Shown here piece by piece: positions 9,211 through 17,102 of a stretch of 64,000 nt of DNA (positions within the stretch are counted from its first letter, which is position 1; each line of letters starts with the position of its first letter). The stretch comes from Bradyrhizobium sp. STM 3843. GTDB lineage: Bacteria; Pseudomonadota; Alphaproteobacteria; Rhizobiales; Xanthobacteraceae. Where the stretch lies: the NCBI RefSeq assembly GCF_000239815.1, contig NZ_CAFK01000323.1, positions 29,572 to 93,571 of the forward strand. The letters are read 5' to 3'. A program made the position numbers and the translations under genes. The notes beneath the pieces were generated by a model that had not been told where the DNA came from, did not search any database, and saw only the letters and a list, made by a program, of their open reading frames with translations.

Positions 9211-9263
9211 CCGTGGTCATTTGAGCCGGCCGGCTTGCAGCCACGTTAAAAAACTCGCTAAAC
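9211..9263 (+). ncRNA. SAM-II riboswitch aptamer
   Basis: A near-textbook SAM-II (metA-type) aptamer just upstream of metX. The P1 stem is CGTGG (9212-9216) with CCACG (9241-9245), enclosing the conserved ATTTGAGCCGGC loop and CGGCTTGCAG. It is followed by the A-rich segment GTTAAAAAACTCGCTAAA that closes the pseudoknot in this class. SAM-II RNAs are known almost only from alphaproteobacteria and related marine groups, upstream of methionine genes. SAM binding is expected to lower metX expression. Confidence 0.93.
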
Positions 9264-9264
9264 A

Positions 9265-9316
9265 GGCCGGGGACAGTTTCGATCCCGGCCGAACCCAAGT
9301 TCAGGCCGGGTTTTTT
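9265..9316 (+). terminator. attenuator with competing hairpins behind the SAM-II aptamer
   Basis: CCCGGCC (9284-9290) can pair in two ways. It pairs with GGCCGGG at 9265-9271 in an upstream hairpin. Alternatively CCCGGCCGAAC (9284-9294) pairs with GTTC-A-GGCCGGG (9299-9310) around a CCAA loop, directly followed by six Ts (9311-9316), a classic intrinsic terminator. The two are mutually exclusive, and the upstream arm begins two bases after the aptamer. This supports transcription attenuation of metX. Confidence 0.88.
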
Positions 9317-9371
9317 ATGGCCTGATATGTCACGTGGTTCGGGAGCCTCGGCAAGCGCCGGGGACAGAGAC

Positions 9372-10583
9372 ATGACAGGCCTGACGCCCAAATCGAAAAC
9401 GCCGCGGCGCGCGATCCCGCCGCAGGAGCGTTCGCATGAGGTCGATCATCCGAGCTCGCCGGTCGCTGAGTTCGGCATTGATAAGCCGTTGCGGCTCGAC
9501 TGCGGCGTTGACCTCGCGCCGTTCCAGATCGCCTACCAGACCTATGGCGAGCTCAATGCCGACAAGTCCAATGCGATCCTGGTCTGCCACGCGCTGACCG
9601 GCGATCAGCATGTCGCCAACCGTCATCCGATGACCGGCAAGCCTGGCTGGTGGGAGACCATGGTCGGCCCGGGCCGTCCACTCGACACCAGCCGCTACTT
9701 CATCATCTGCTCCAACGTCATCGGCGGCTGCATGGGCTCGACCGGCCCCGCCTCGCTCAACCCTGCGACCGGAAAGGTCTGGGGCCTGGATTTTCCGATC
9801 ATCACCATCCCCGACATGGTGCGCGCGCAAGCGATGCTGATCGACTATCTCGGCATCGAGACGCTGTTTGCTGTTGTTGGCGGCTCGATGGGTGGCATGC
9901 AGGTGCTGCAGTGGACGGCGGCCTATCCGGAGCGGGTGTTCTCGGCGCTGCCGATCGCCTGCGCGACGCGCCACTCGGCGCAGAACATCGCCTTCCACGA
10001 GCTCGGTCGCCAGGCCGTGATGGCCGATCCGGACTGGGATCACGGCCGCTACGCCGACAAGGCAGTGCATCCGCATCGCGGGCTCGCGGTGGCGCGGATG
10101 GCCGCGCACATCACCTACCTCTCGGACGCCGCATTGCATCGCAAGTTCGGCCGCCGCATGCAGGATCGCGAGCTGCCGACCTTTTCCTTCGACGCCGACT
10201 TCCAGGTCGAGAGCTATCTGCGCTATCAAGGTTCGTCCTTTGTCGAGCGCTTCGACGCCAACGCCTATCTCTATCTGACCCGTGCGATGGATTATTTCGA
10301 CATCGCCGCTGATCATGATGGTGTGCTGACGGCAGCCTTCCGCGGCATCGAGACGCGCTTCTGTGTCGTCTCCTTCACCAGTGACTGGCTGTTTCCGACC
10401 GCGGAATCGCGCGCGCTGGTGCATGCGCTCAACGCGTCCAGCGCACGGGTGTCGTTCGCCGAGATCGAGACCGACAAGGGGCATGATGCCTTCCTGCTCG
10501 ATGTACCCGAATTCTTCGACATCGCCCATGCCTTCCTCGAATCCGCGGGCAAGGCGCGCGGGCTGAACGAGCCGGGAGAGTGA
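9372..10583 (+). CDS. metX: homoserine O-acyltransferase MetX
   Basis: Activates homoserine with an acetyl (or succinyl) group, the first committed step of methionine synthesis. An alpha/beta-hydrolase fold of 403 residues from the ATG at 9372, which has GGGGACAGAG just upstream; an in-frame ATG at 9327 lies very close to the terminator and is less likely. The nucleophile is Ser172 in GGSMGG, the acid Asp lies in TSDWLFP and the His in DKGHDAF. The donor specificity of MetX enzymes cannot be told reliably by eye. It lies behind the SAM-II riboswitch and is coupled to metW. Confidence 0.94.
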   Translation: MTGLTPKSKTPRRAIPPQERSHEVDHPSSPVAEFGIDKPLRLDCGVDLAPFQIAYQTYGELNADKSNAILVCHALTGDQHVANRHPMTGKPGWWETMVGPGRPLDTSRYFIICSNVIGGCMGSTGPASLNPATGKVWGLDFPIITIPDMVRAQAMLIDYLGIETLFAVVGGSMGGMQVLQWTAAYPERVFSALPIACATRHSAQNIAFHELGRQAVMADPDWDHGRYADKAVHPHRGLAVARMAAHITYLSDAALHRKFGRRMQDRELPTFSFDADFQVESYLRYQGSSFVERFDANAYLYLTRAMDYFDIAADHDGVLTAAFRGIETRFCVVSFTSDWLFPTAESRALVHALNASSARVSFAEIETDKGHDAFLLDVPEFFDIAHAFLESAGKARGLNEPGE

Positions 10584-11251
10584 TGATGTCGCTGCAACAG
10601 GTCCTGCCGTTGAACGGCGCGGCGGCGCGCGAGGCGCTCGCCTATCGTCCTGATCATCTCCTGATCGCCGAGATGGTCGATCGCGGCTCGAAGGTGCTCG
10701 ACGTCGGCTGCGGCGACGGCGATCTTTTGCAGCTCCTCGAGAGCCGCGGCATCGACGGACGTGGCATCGAGCTGTCGCGCGAGGGCGTCAACCATTGCGT
10801 CGCGAAGGGCCTTGCGGTGGTGCAGGGCGATGCCGACACCGACCTTTCCAACTATCCCGACGACGCGTTCGACTACGTGATCCTGTCGCAGACCCTGCAG
10901 GCGACACGCCGGCCGAAGGCGGTGCTCGAAAATCTCCTGCGCATTGGCCGGCGCGCGATCGTGACGTTTCCGAATTTCGGCTTCTGGCGCATGCGCCTGC
11001 AGCTTTTGATCGGCGGCCACATGCCGCGGACGGAGAACCTGCCGGCGACCTGGTACGACACGCCCAACATCCATTTCTGCACCATCAAGGACTTCGTCCA
11101 GCTCTGCGACGAGATCAACGTCAAGATGGAGCGCGCGGTGGCGCTCGACTCCTACGCCCGCCCGCTGCGCTTCAATATGCCCTGGTGGTTCTGGAACATG
11201 TTCGGCGAGCAGGGGATCTTCTTGCTCAGCCGGGCCGGGAAGGCGCGGTAG
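10583..11251 (+). CDS. metW: methionine biosynthesis protein MetW
   Basis: A Rossmann-type methyltransferase-fold protein (VLDVGCGDGDLL is the SAM-binding glycine motif) that regularly partners metX; in characterised cases MetW is required with MetX for homoserine acetylation. Possible starts are GTG 10580, ATG 10583 and ATG 10586, all behind GGGAGAG (10574-10580); the metX stop TGA is interlocked with them, so translation is coupled. About 222 residues, a normal length. Confidence 0.93.
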   Translation: MMSLQQVLPLNGAAAREALAYRPDHLLIAEMVDRGSKVLDVGCGDGDLLQLLESRGIDGRGIELSREGVNHCVAKGLAVVQGDADTDLSNYPDDAFDYVILSQTLQATRRPKAVLENLLRIGRRAIVTFPNFGFWRMRLQLLIGGHMPRTENLPATWYDTPNIHFCTIKDFVQLCDEINVKMERAVALDSYARPLRFNMPWWFWNMFGEQGIFLLSRAGKAR

Positions 11252-11295
11252 TCCCACGTCATTCGGGGGGCGCGAGTTGTTTCGGCAATCTCCGA

Positions 11296-11411
11296 TGTCG
11301 TCCCAGCGAACGCCGGGACCCATAACCACCGGCCTTGCTAGACGATGACTGATAGTTTGCTTCTATCCGATAGAATCCGCGGTATGGGTCCCGGCGTTTG
11401 CCGGGACGACA
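11296..11411. repeat. MITE-like palindromic element, copy A1
   Basis: A 116-base element with about 30-base imperfect terminal inverted repeats. The left arm starts TGTCGTCCCAGCG and includes CCGGGACCCATAACC; the right arm is its complement, GGTATGGGTCCC through CCGGGACGACA. Each arm also has an internal palindrome (CCGGCG/CGCCGG type), so the whole can fold into a long stem. No open frame inside. A second copy lies at 23988-24114. The rest of the 11252-11775 spacer shows no credible gene. Confidence 0.75.
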
Positions 11412-11775
11412 GAGGAAGGCTTGGCGACGTCACGGCCTGAGTCTCCGGGTTTACGTCTCGAACAGCGTACGGCGTCCCAGGGCACCCCCGCGGAGCATTT
11501 GCGCCCGAGCTTTGCGAAAATCTTTGCCTCCCACTCAGAGAGGCGCAGGGAAGACCGGGTTCCGGCTGGTACCCACGGCTCCCATCTGGCACGACGAGCA
11601 ATTTACACCTGCCGGACGTGATTGCGCAGCTGCCGGGGCGATGCGTTGTCCTGCCAAACACAATGACTTGCGAAATATTTTCTGCGGGCCCTGTCGGTGC
11701 GGCAACCGCCGGTTCGTCTTGTTGAGGACGGCCGGATTGTCCGGTCGAGGCGCGAAGTCAAAAAGGAAGGTGACG

Positions 11776-12192
11776 ATGCGATTCATGATGCTGATGATTC
11801 CGCTCGGCTATGAGGCGGCGCCGCCTGACGTTCAGCTCGATCCCGAGCGTGTCGCGGCGATGATGCGCTACAACGAGGCGCTGAAGGACGCAGGCGTGCT
11901 GATCACGCTGGACGGGCTGCATCCGCCGTCGATGGGCGCCCGGGTCTCGTTTGCCGGTGGCAAGCCGGTCGTGACCGACGGTCCGTTCACCGAATCCAAG
12001 GAGGTGCTCGGCGGCTACTGGATGATCGACGTCGCCTCGCGTGAGGAGGCGATCGGCTGGGCCAAAAAATGCCCGGCATCCGACAACGAGATCATCGAGA
12101 TTCGCCAGGTGCAGGAGATGGCGGATTTCTCCGAGGATGTTCAGAAGGCAGCTGCCGGCTTCGACGCGCTGCCGCGCGCCGGCCGACGCTGA
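11776..12192 (+). CDS. YCII-family (DGPF) protein
   Basis: A 138-residue small alpha/beta protein with the DGPFTESKEVLGGYW motif that defines the YCII/DGPF family. The start at 11776 is chosen for its AAGGAAGGTGACG ribosome site and the family-typical MRFMMLMI opening; the frame is open to 11398, but that stretch is intergenic repeat. Family members are often encoded beside ECF sigma factors, none of which is visible here. Enzymatic role unknown. A second YCII-like gene follows 33 bases downstream. Confidence 0.9.
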   Translation: MRFMMLMIPLGYEAAPPDVQLDPERVAAMMRYNEALKDAGVLITLDGLHPPSMGARVSFAGGKPVVTDGPFTESKEVLGGYWMIDVASREEAIGWAKKCPASDNEIIEIRQVQEMADFSEDVQKAAAGFDALPRAGRR

Positions 12193-12225
12193 TCCACCCC
12201 CATTGCGCAGAACGAGGAAAAATCG

Positions 12226-12594
12226 ATGACCGACAACAGCAACACTTATCTCGCCGTGTTTCTTGGCAGCCGGACCAGCCCGCAATGGAAGGCGTGGGAG
12301 GCACTGTCCGAAGCCGATCGGAAAGCGCGGGAGCAGCAGGGCATGGCCGCCTGGCATGCCTGGGTCAATAAGCACAAGGATGCGATCGCCGGCTTGGGCG
12401 GTCCGCTCGGCAAGACCAAGCGGGTCGACAACGGCGGCATCACCGACATCAGCAACGAGATGGGCGCGTTCACGGTGGTCCGCGCTGCCTCGCACGAGGA
12501 TGCCGCCAGGATGTTCGAGAACCATCCGCATTTTGCGATTTTCCCGGGCGAGCGGGTCGAGATCATGCCGGTGCTGCCGATCCCGGGCGGTTAG
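12226..12594 (+). CDS. YciI-like hypothetical protein
   Basis: A 122-residue soluble protein directly after the DGPF protein and probably co-transcribed with it. It lacks the DGPF motif but has a comparable ferredoxin-like pattern with HAWVNKHKDAI, GGPLGKTKRV and a C-terminal FENHPHFAIFPG segment seen in YciI-like/DGPF-related proteins. A ribosome site (GAGGAAAAATCG) precedes the ATG. Function not known; paralogy with its neighbour is plausible from the fold pattern, not from strong identity. Confidence 0.82.
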   Translation: MTDNSNTYLAVFLGSRTSPQWKAWEALSEADRKAREQQGMAAWHAWVNKHKDAIAGLGGPLGKTKRVDNGGITDISNEMGAFTVVRAASHEDAARMFENHPHFAIFPGERVEIMPVLPIPGG

Positions 12595-12688
12595 TGGTGG
12601 CTGTCGACTGAAAGACCATCGCTGTTGCGGTGGGGGAGTACGCATGTTTGGGCTGATCGGAGCCCTTATCGTGCGGCGAGCTGGTGTT

Positions 12689-12763
12689 CACCGTCCCCCG
12701 AAGGGGGAGGGTCGGCTCGCATGAGCATGAGCGCAGCGAAATGCGAGCCGGGGTGGGGTGACG
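12689..12763 (+). repeat. intergenic GC-rich repeat, family B copy 1
   Basis: Starts CACCGTCCCCC, contains the hairpin TCCCCCGAAGGGGGA, then GGGTCGGCTCGCA, and ends GGGGTGGGGTGACG. The segment 12850-12903 is a related copy in the opposite orientation, so the pair forms a spaced inverted repeat. No gene is visible in 12595-12973. Confidence 0.65.
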
Positions 12764-12849
12764 CCGCCATCCGCGTCCCCGGTGCCCATGTTCATGGGCC
12801 AGGTCAGGCGCTTTGAGAATAGTCGAACCAATGACGACCGATTGCGGAG

Positions 12850-12903
12850 GTCACGCCACCCCGCTCGCCCGCGATCGACCCTCCCCCTCCAGGGGAGGGT
12901 GAC
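12850..12903 (-). repeat. intergenic GC-rich repeat, family B copy 2 (inverted)
   Basis: Read on the minus strand it has the same order of parts as 12689-12763: CACCCTCCCC hairpin, GGGAGGGTCG, then GCGAGCGGGGTGGCGTGAC. It ends about 50 bases before the TetR operator. A further hairpin of similar composition ends the window (63947-63969). Confidence 0.6.
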
Positions 12904-12956
12904 TTTCCCCGCATTGTGGGCTCTCCGAAAAGCTCTGGCTTCTGCGTGGCCGGCTC

Positions 12957-12975
12957 ATGTAAAAGCCCTTCACAT
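12957..12975. promoter_or_regulatory. operator candidate O1 overlapping the tetR start codon
   Basis: Imperfect inverted repeat ATGTAAA-N5-TTCACAT (one mismatch). It has the same half-site sequence and spacing as the perfect site at 13770-13788, and it overlaps the first two bases of the TetR start codon, so binding would block its own expression. Confidence 0.6.
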
Positions 12976-13702
12976 GAGCTGGCGCAAGGAACAGCGCCGC
13001 GCCGAGCGCGGCTATCATCACGGCAACCTCAAAGAGGCGCTGCTGCAGGCCGCGCTCGACCTGATCGCGCAGAAGGGTGCCGCTGGTTTCACCTTTGCGG
13101 ACGCCGCCCGCATGGCGGGTGTCAGCCCGGCCGCGCCGTACCGGCATTTCCGCGACCGCGACGAACTGTTGACCAGCATTGCCCAGCGCGGCTTCGAGCA
13201 GTTCGAAAGCCAGCTCTCCGCCGCCTGGGACGACGGCCGGCCCGACACGGTCACCGCATTCGAGCGGGTGGGCAAGGCCTATCTCGCTTTTGCCCGCGAG
13301 GAGCCGGCCTTCTATTCGGCGATGTTCGAATCCGGCGTGCCGACGGATTCCTCGCCCGGACTGATGGCAGCCGGCGAACGTGCCTTCGGCGTCATTCGCG
13401 CGGCTGCGGAGCGGCTCGCAGCGCTGGCCCCGCCCGGCGCGCCGCGCCCGCCGGCAATGATGATGGCGCTGCATATCTGGTCGATGGCGCATGGCATCGC
13501 CTCGCTGTTTGCGCGCGGCGATGCGGCCCGCCGCAAGCTGCCGATGTCGCCGGAGGAGCTGCTCGAAGCCGAGCTCCTGATCTATGTGCGCGGGCTCGGC
13601 TTCCCGACCGATCGCCGCAACACCACCTCCAGCGCAGCGGCCGAGCCGCCGCCGCTGCCCGAGGACGAGCGTCCGGCCGGTCCATGGGGCCGGGCGAAAT
13701 AA
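12974..13702 (+). CDS. TetR/AcrR-family transcriptional regulator
   Basis: A 242-residue repressor. The N-terminal helix-turn-helix is clear: ALDLIAQKGAAGFTFADAA, then the recognition region MAGVSPAAPYRHFRDRDEL. The C-terminal ligand domain resembles the TetR C-terminal WHG type (MALHIWSMAHGIASLF). The start at 12974 excludes upstream repeat sequence. It overlaps a palindrome (12957-12975) matching the one in the promoter of the next gene, which points to autoregulation and control of the DUF2852 gene. Inducer unknown. Confidence 0.92.
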   Translation: MSWRKEQRRAERGYHHGNLKEALLQAALDLIAQKGAAGFTFADAARMAGVSPAAPYRHFRDRDELLTSIAQRGFEQFESQLSAAWDDGRPDTVTAFERVGKAYLAFAREEPAFYSAMFESGVPTDSSPGLMAAGERAFGVIRAAAERLAALAPPGAPRPPAMMMALHIWSMAHGIASLFARGDAARRKLPMSPEELLEAELLIYVRGLGFPTDRRNTTSSAAAEPPPLPEDERPAGPWGRAK

Positions 13703-13742
13703 TCTTTCACAAATAATTCAAGCGACGCGTCAGGTGGTCGCC

Positions 13743-13788
13743 TTGACAAAATTCATGGTTGAGCTAGCTATGTAAATGTTATTTACAT
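13743..13788 (+). promoter_or_regulatory. promoter and perfect 19-bp operator O2 of the DUF2852 gene
   Basis: A consensus -35 TTGACA (13743-13748) is followed by an AT-rich -10 region (around TAGCTATGTA, 13765-13774) that runs into the perfect palindrome ATGTAAAT-GTT-ATTTACAT (13770-13788). The palindrome lies over the -10/start region, where a repressor would occlude RNA polymerase. The half-sites match those at 12957-12975. Confidence 0.75.
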
Positions 13789-13820
13789 TCACAACGGCGC
13801 ATGCCGTGATGGAGAGGCAG

Positions 13821-14306
13821 ATGGCCTACAGCGCAGACGTCAATCGATGGCGCGGCCCCGACGAGGACCAGTACCGACGGCCCCACATGATGGAGTCGCC
13901 GTGGCATCCCGGGTGGATCGCTGTGACCATCCTCGGCTTCATCATTTGGTGGCCGATCGGACTTGCCCTTCTCTTTTTCACACTCGGGAGCAGAAAAATG
14001 GCGTGCTGGAATGGCGGCGACCGCTGGCAGAATAAGATGGAGCGGATGCAGTGGAAGATGGAGCGGATGCGCGACAAAATGGAGCGCCGCGGCTTTGGTT
14101 TCGCCTTCGCGCCGCCCTCGAGCGGCAACCGCGCCTTCGATGAATACCGCATGGAGACGCTGGAGCGGCTCGAGGAGGAACAGCGCGAATTCAAGGAGTT
14201 CCTGAGCCGCCTGCGTCACGCCAAGGACAAGGAGGAGTTCGACGCCTTCATGGCCCAGCACCGCCAGCGTCCGACCCCGCCGAACGATCAGCCGCAGCAG
14301 GGCTGA
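13821..14306 (+). CDS. DUF2852 membrane protein with Met-rich coiled segment
   Basis: 161 residues from the ATG at 13821, preceded by GGAGAGG (13811-13817); the ATG at 13776 lies inside the operator and is unlikely. One membrane helix at about residues 30-52 (WIAVTILGFIIWWPIGLALLFF), then a charged helical tail. The tail holds three 7-residue repeats of the form KMERMxx (NKMERMQ, WKMERMR, DKMERRG) and a later long helix rich in Glu/Arg. This matches DUF2852, of unknown role. It lies directly behind the TetR gene and its promoter carries the palindromic operator, so it is the likely target. The Met pattern invites thought of metal binding, unproven. Confidence 0.86.
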   Translation: MAYSADVNRWRGPDEDQYRRPHMMESPWHPGWIAVTILGFIIWWPIGLALLFFTLGSRKMACWNGGDRWQNKMERMQWKMERMRDKMERRGFGFAFAPPSSGNRAFDEYRMETLERLEEEQREFKEFLSRLRHAKDKEEFDAFMAQHRQRPTPPNDQPQQG

Positions 14307-14363
14307 TAGCTGCTGCGACATTGAGCCTCAGGTCGATCCAGCCCCCAACCTGATGGCCATAAG

Positions 14364-14396
14364 ACGCCCGTCTGCATCCCGCAGGCGGGCGTTTTT
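14364..14396 (+). terminator. intrinsic terminator after the DUF2852 gene
   Basis: ACGCCCGTCTGC (14364-14375), loop ATCCC, GCAGGCGGGCGT (14381-14392), followed by TTTT. Twelve pairs with one G-U wobble. It closes the tetR-DUF2852 unit. Confidence 0.88.
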
Positions 14397-14550
14397 GCTT
14401 TGGACCGTCCTCTTACCCTTCGCTGGGACGGGAAGGGCGGAGACTGCGGCTCCCTCCCGCGCTCTGGCCTCCCAAATGCCGAGCTTGTGATCGGGACGTG
14501 TCCATAACGGGTTGCACCGCCAGGGCTTTCGCCTTTGAAACTCGCGCGCG

Positions 14551-14579
14551 GTAACCCCGCCTTAACCGTCGGCGGGGTT
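14551..14579. promoter_or_regulatory. hairpin with a near-CtrA site in the tolQ upstream region
   Basis: AACCCCGCC (14553-14561), 9-base loop TTAACCGTC, GGCGGGGTT (14571-14579): a perfect 9-bp stem. Overlapping it, GTAA-CCCCGCC-TTAA (14551-14565) is one mismatch from the CtrA consensus. The 14307-14853 spacer otherwise shows only the terminator at 14364; tolQ promoter elements are presumed to be here. Confidence 0.4.
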
Positions 14580-14853
14580 TGGTGAGCTCCGAGTAAAGTC
14601 GCGCAAGCAGCCCTTGTTTTGACATTTTGGCGGGAGAAGGAGGCCAGAAGGCTTCGGCGGGCCTCCCAAGCGACCAAGACAGGGTTCATCGCGTAGGCGC
14701 TTTACCGCCGCGACGGCAGCGGCTGTGACCCCCGCCTGCTGCCTGTTCCCGGAACACCTGCAACAAAGACTTGCAAGACAGGACTTGCAACAGGATTTGG
14801 GACGCTCAAGACGTGAGACAGTCAGACTTGGGAAATTTGAGAGGATACTGCCA

Positions 14854-15567
14854 ATGAACCCGGCCGACGTCGGTCAGTCCGCCTTACCGGTCGTCTCGGG
14901 CGATGTCTCGCTGATCGCGCTGTTCTGGCAGGCGCATTGGGTGGTGAAGGGCGTCATGCTCGGCCTGATCACCTGCTCGGTCTGGGTGTGGGCGATCGCG
15001 ATCGACAAGACATTTCTCTATTCCCGCACCCGCCGCTCGATGGATCGCTTCGAGCAGGCGTTCTGGTCCGGTGAATCGATCGAGGAGCTTTATCGCGCGC
15101 TATCGGCCAAGCCGACCCAGTCGATGGCAGCCTGTTTTGTGGCGGCGATGCGCGAATGGAAGCGCTCCTTCGAGGGCCACGCCCGCTCATTCGCCGGTCT
15201 GCAGATGCGGATCGACAAAGTGATGAACGTCTCGATCACGCGCGAGGTGGAACGGCTGGAACGCCGGCTGCTGGTGCTCGCCACGGTTGGCTCTGCCGGC
15301 CCCTTCGTCGGCCTGTTCGGCACCGTCTGGGGCATCATGTCGAGCTTCCAGTCGATCGCCGCGTCGAAGAACACCTCGCTGGCCGTGGTCGCGCCCGGTA
15401 TTGCGGAGGCGCTGTTTGCCACCGCGATCGGTCTGATCGCGGCCATTCCCGCGACCATTTTCTACAATAAATTCACCTCGGAGGTGAACCGGCAGGCCCA
15501 GCGTCTCGAAGGTTTTGCGGATGAATTTTCCGCAATCCTGTCGCGTCAGATCGACGAGCGGGGATGA
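14854..15567 (+). CDS. tolQ: Tol-Pal system proton channel subunit TolQ
   Basis: MotA/ExbB-type inner-membrane protein which with TolR harvests proton motive force for the Tol-Pal envelope-constriction system. 237 residues from the ATG at 14854 (GAGAGGATAC upstream); the frame is open to 14725 but those residues are not TolQ-like. Three membrane helices are visible: VVKGVMLGLITCSVWVWAI near the start and two later ones, VLATVGSAGPFVGLFGTVWG and a segment ending AIGLIAAIPATIFYN. The GPFVGLFGTVWGIM stretch is the family core. First gene of tolQRAB. Confidence 0.95.
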   Translation: MNPADVGQSALPVVSGDVSLIALFWQAHWVVKGVMLGLITCSVWVWAIAIDKTFLYSRTRRSMDRFEQAFWSGESIEELYRALSAKPTQSMAACFVAAMREWKRSFEGHARSFAGLQMRIDKVMNVSITREVERLERRLLVLATVGSAGPFVGLFGTVWGIMSSFQSIAASKNTSLAVVAPGIAEALFATAIGLIAAIPATIFYNKFTSEVNRQAQRLEGFADEFSAILSRQIDERG

Positions 15568-15606
15568 GGACGGGTATACTGTAGCGGCTATGGCGAGCAC
15601 CAGAAC

Positions 15607-16086
15607 ATGGGCATGAGCATGGGAAGCGCGTCCGGCGGCGGTGGCCGTCGGGGCCGGCGCAACAAGGCTGTCATGGCGGAGATCAACGTCACGCCCATGG
15701 TCGACGTGATGCTCGTGCTCCTGATCATCTTCATGGTCGCCGCGCCGCTACTGACCGTAAACATCCAGGTCGACCTGCCGCAGGCGCAAGGTGGCTCGGC
15801 CTCGACCGCCGACGCCAAGCCTCCGCTCGAGGTCACCGTTAAGAAAACCGGGGGCGGCTGCGCCTCCAAGGTCGACGTCTATCTCGGCGAGACGCAGATC
15901 GCGCTGAACGAGCTCGGGCCCAAGATCAAGGCGATGAAGGAAGCCAATGGCGCGGGCGGCGAGAACGTGGTCAAGATCCGCGGCGACCGCGACGCCTGCT
16001 ATGCCGACATGATGAAGGTGCTGGGCATGGCGCGCGACGCCGGCTACCGCGCCAGCATTGTCGTGCTACCGGAACAGGGCTCATGA
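15607..16086 (+). CDS. tolR: Tol-Pal system protein TolR
   Basis: ExbD/TolR-family stator subunit of 159 residues: a basic Gly-rich cytoplasmic N-terminus, NVTPMVDVMLVLLIIFMV as the single membrane helix with the essential Asp of the family (PMVDVML), and a periplasmic domain with DRDACYADMMKVLGMARDAG. The Gly-rich tail before the helix is usual in rhizobia. Lies 39 bases after tolQ and overlaps tolA by four bases (ATGA at 16083). Confidence 0.95.
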   Translation: MGMSMGSASGGGGRRGRRNKAVMAEINVTPMVDVMLVLLIIFMVAAPLLTVNIQVDLPQAQGGSASTADAKPPLEVTVKKTGGGCASKVDVYLGETQIALNELGPKIKAMKEANGAGGENVVKIRGDRDACYADMMKVLGMARDAGYRASIVVLPEQGS

Positions 16087-17102
16087 CGCTGTCCGATGTC
16101 ACCCGGTTCGTGCGCACGCGCAAAGGCACGGTGCTCTCCGTGCTTTTGCACGTGATCGTGCTCGGCTGGGGGCTGTTCAGCTTTTCCGCGCGCTCGATGG
16201 TGGCGCCGCCTGAGGACTTGGTGCCGGTCGACGTGATCTCGGACGACAACACGTCCAAGGCCAAGGCCGGTCACCTCGACGGCAAGAAGGAGAACCCGAA
16301 GCCGCTCGTCGACAAGATCGGCGACAAGAAGCCGGCCGAAGACATCGTCGGCAAGGTCGATACCAAGCCGGTGACCGAAACGGATGCAGCGCCGACGCCG
16401 CAGCCGAAGCCCGACAAGCCGGTGGAGAAGAAGCCCGATCCACCCAAGCCGGTCGAGAAGAAACCTGATCCGCCGAAGCCGGTGGCCGAGAAGAAGCCGG
16501 AGCCGCCGCAGCCTGCGCCTGCCGACAAGCCGAAGCCGGAAGAGAAGAAGCCCGATCCGTTCAACCCGGACCAGATCGCGAGCATGCTGAACAAGGATAA
16601 GGCCAAGCAGCCGCCGAAGCAGCAGCTGGCTGACGCCGCGCAGCCCGAGCCTCCGAAGCACAAGACCGAGCGCAAGTTCGACTACGAGAAGATTTCGAGC
16701 CTGATCAATCAAAAAGACCCGACCCGGCAGGCGGCCGCCGGCGCCGAACTGAACGCTAACGCCGCGCTCGGCACCGCGCGCGGGATGGCGGACAGCAATG
16801 TCGCGAGCTGGCGCGGAGCGTTCATGACGGCGGTGCGGCGCTGCTTCGGCTTCCCGTATAACGGCCAGGATGCCGATCTCTTCGAGGCCGATATCGACAT
16901 TCCGATGCGTCCCGATGGAACGCTTGCGGCCGAGCCGGTGGTCGTGGCCCTTCGCGGGCCATCCCGATCGGTTGCCGCGGCGATGGCCGAGAGCGCAAAG
17001 CGCGCCATCGTCCAGTGCCAGACTTACACCTTCCTCCCGAAAAATCAGTACGACAGCTGGAGGAAGATCGAGACCACGTTTTCCCTGAAAGACATGCGAT
17101 GA
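16083..17102 (+). CDS. tolA: cell envelope integrity protein TolA
   Basis: Inner-membrane anchored, trans-periplasmic link of the Tol system. 339 residues: one N-terminal helix (about 18-38), then a long Lys/Pro/Asp/Glu-rich linker (about 60-200) with repeats such as KPVEKKPDPP, visible also as direct DNA repeats near 16420-16500, and a compact C-terminal TonB-like domain (AVRRCFGFPYNGQDADLF, TYTFLPKNQYDSW). The linker replaces the Ala/Lys helix of enteric TolA. Overlaps both tolR and tolB, so translational coupling is likely. Confidence 0.93.
   Translation: MTLSDVTRFVRTRKGTVLSVLLHVIVLGWGLFSFSARSMVAPPEDLVPVDVISDDNTSKAKAGHLDGKKENPKPLVDKIGDKKPAEDIVGKVDTKPVTETDAAPTPQPKPDKPVEKKPDPPKPVEKKPDPPKPVAEKKPEPPQPAPADKPKPEEKKPDPFNPDQIASMLNKDKAKQPPKQQLADAAQPEPPKHKTERKFDYEKISSLINQKDPTRQAAAGAELNANAALGTARGMADSNVASWRGAFMTAVRRCFGFPYNGQDADLFEADIDIPMRPDGTLAAEPVVVALRGPSRSVAAAMAESAKRAIVQCQTYTFLPKNQYDSWRKIETTFSLKDMR

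Noticed and set aside
11412..11775. Possible gene fragment between repeat A1 and the first YCII gene
   Set aside because: Short frames in all phases, no family resemblance, no ribosome site; treated as intergenic.
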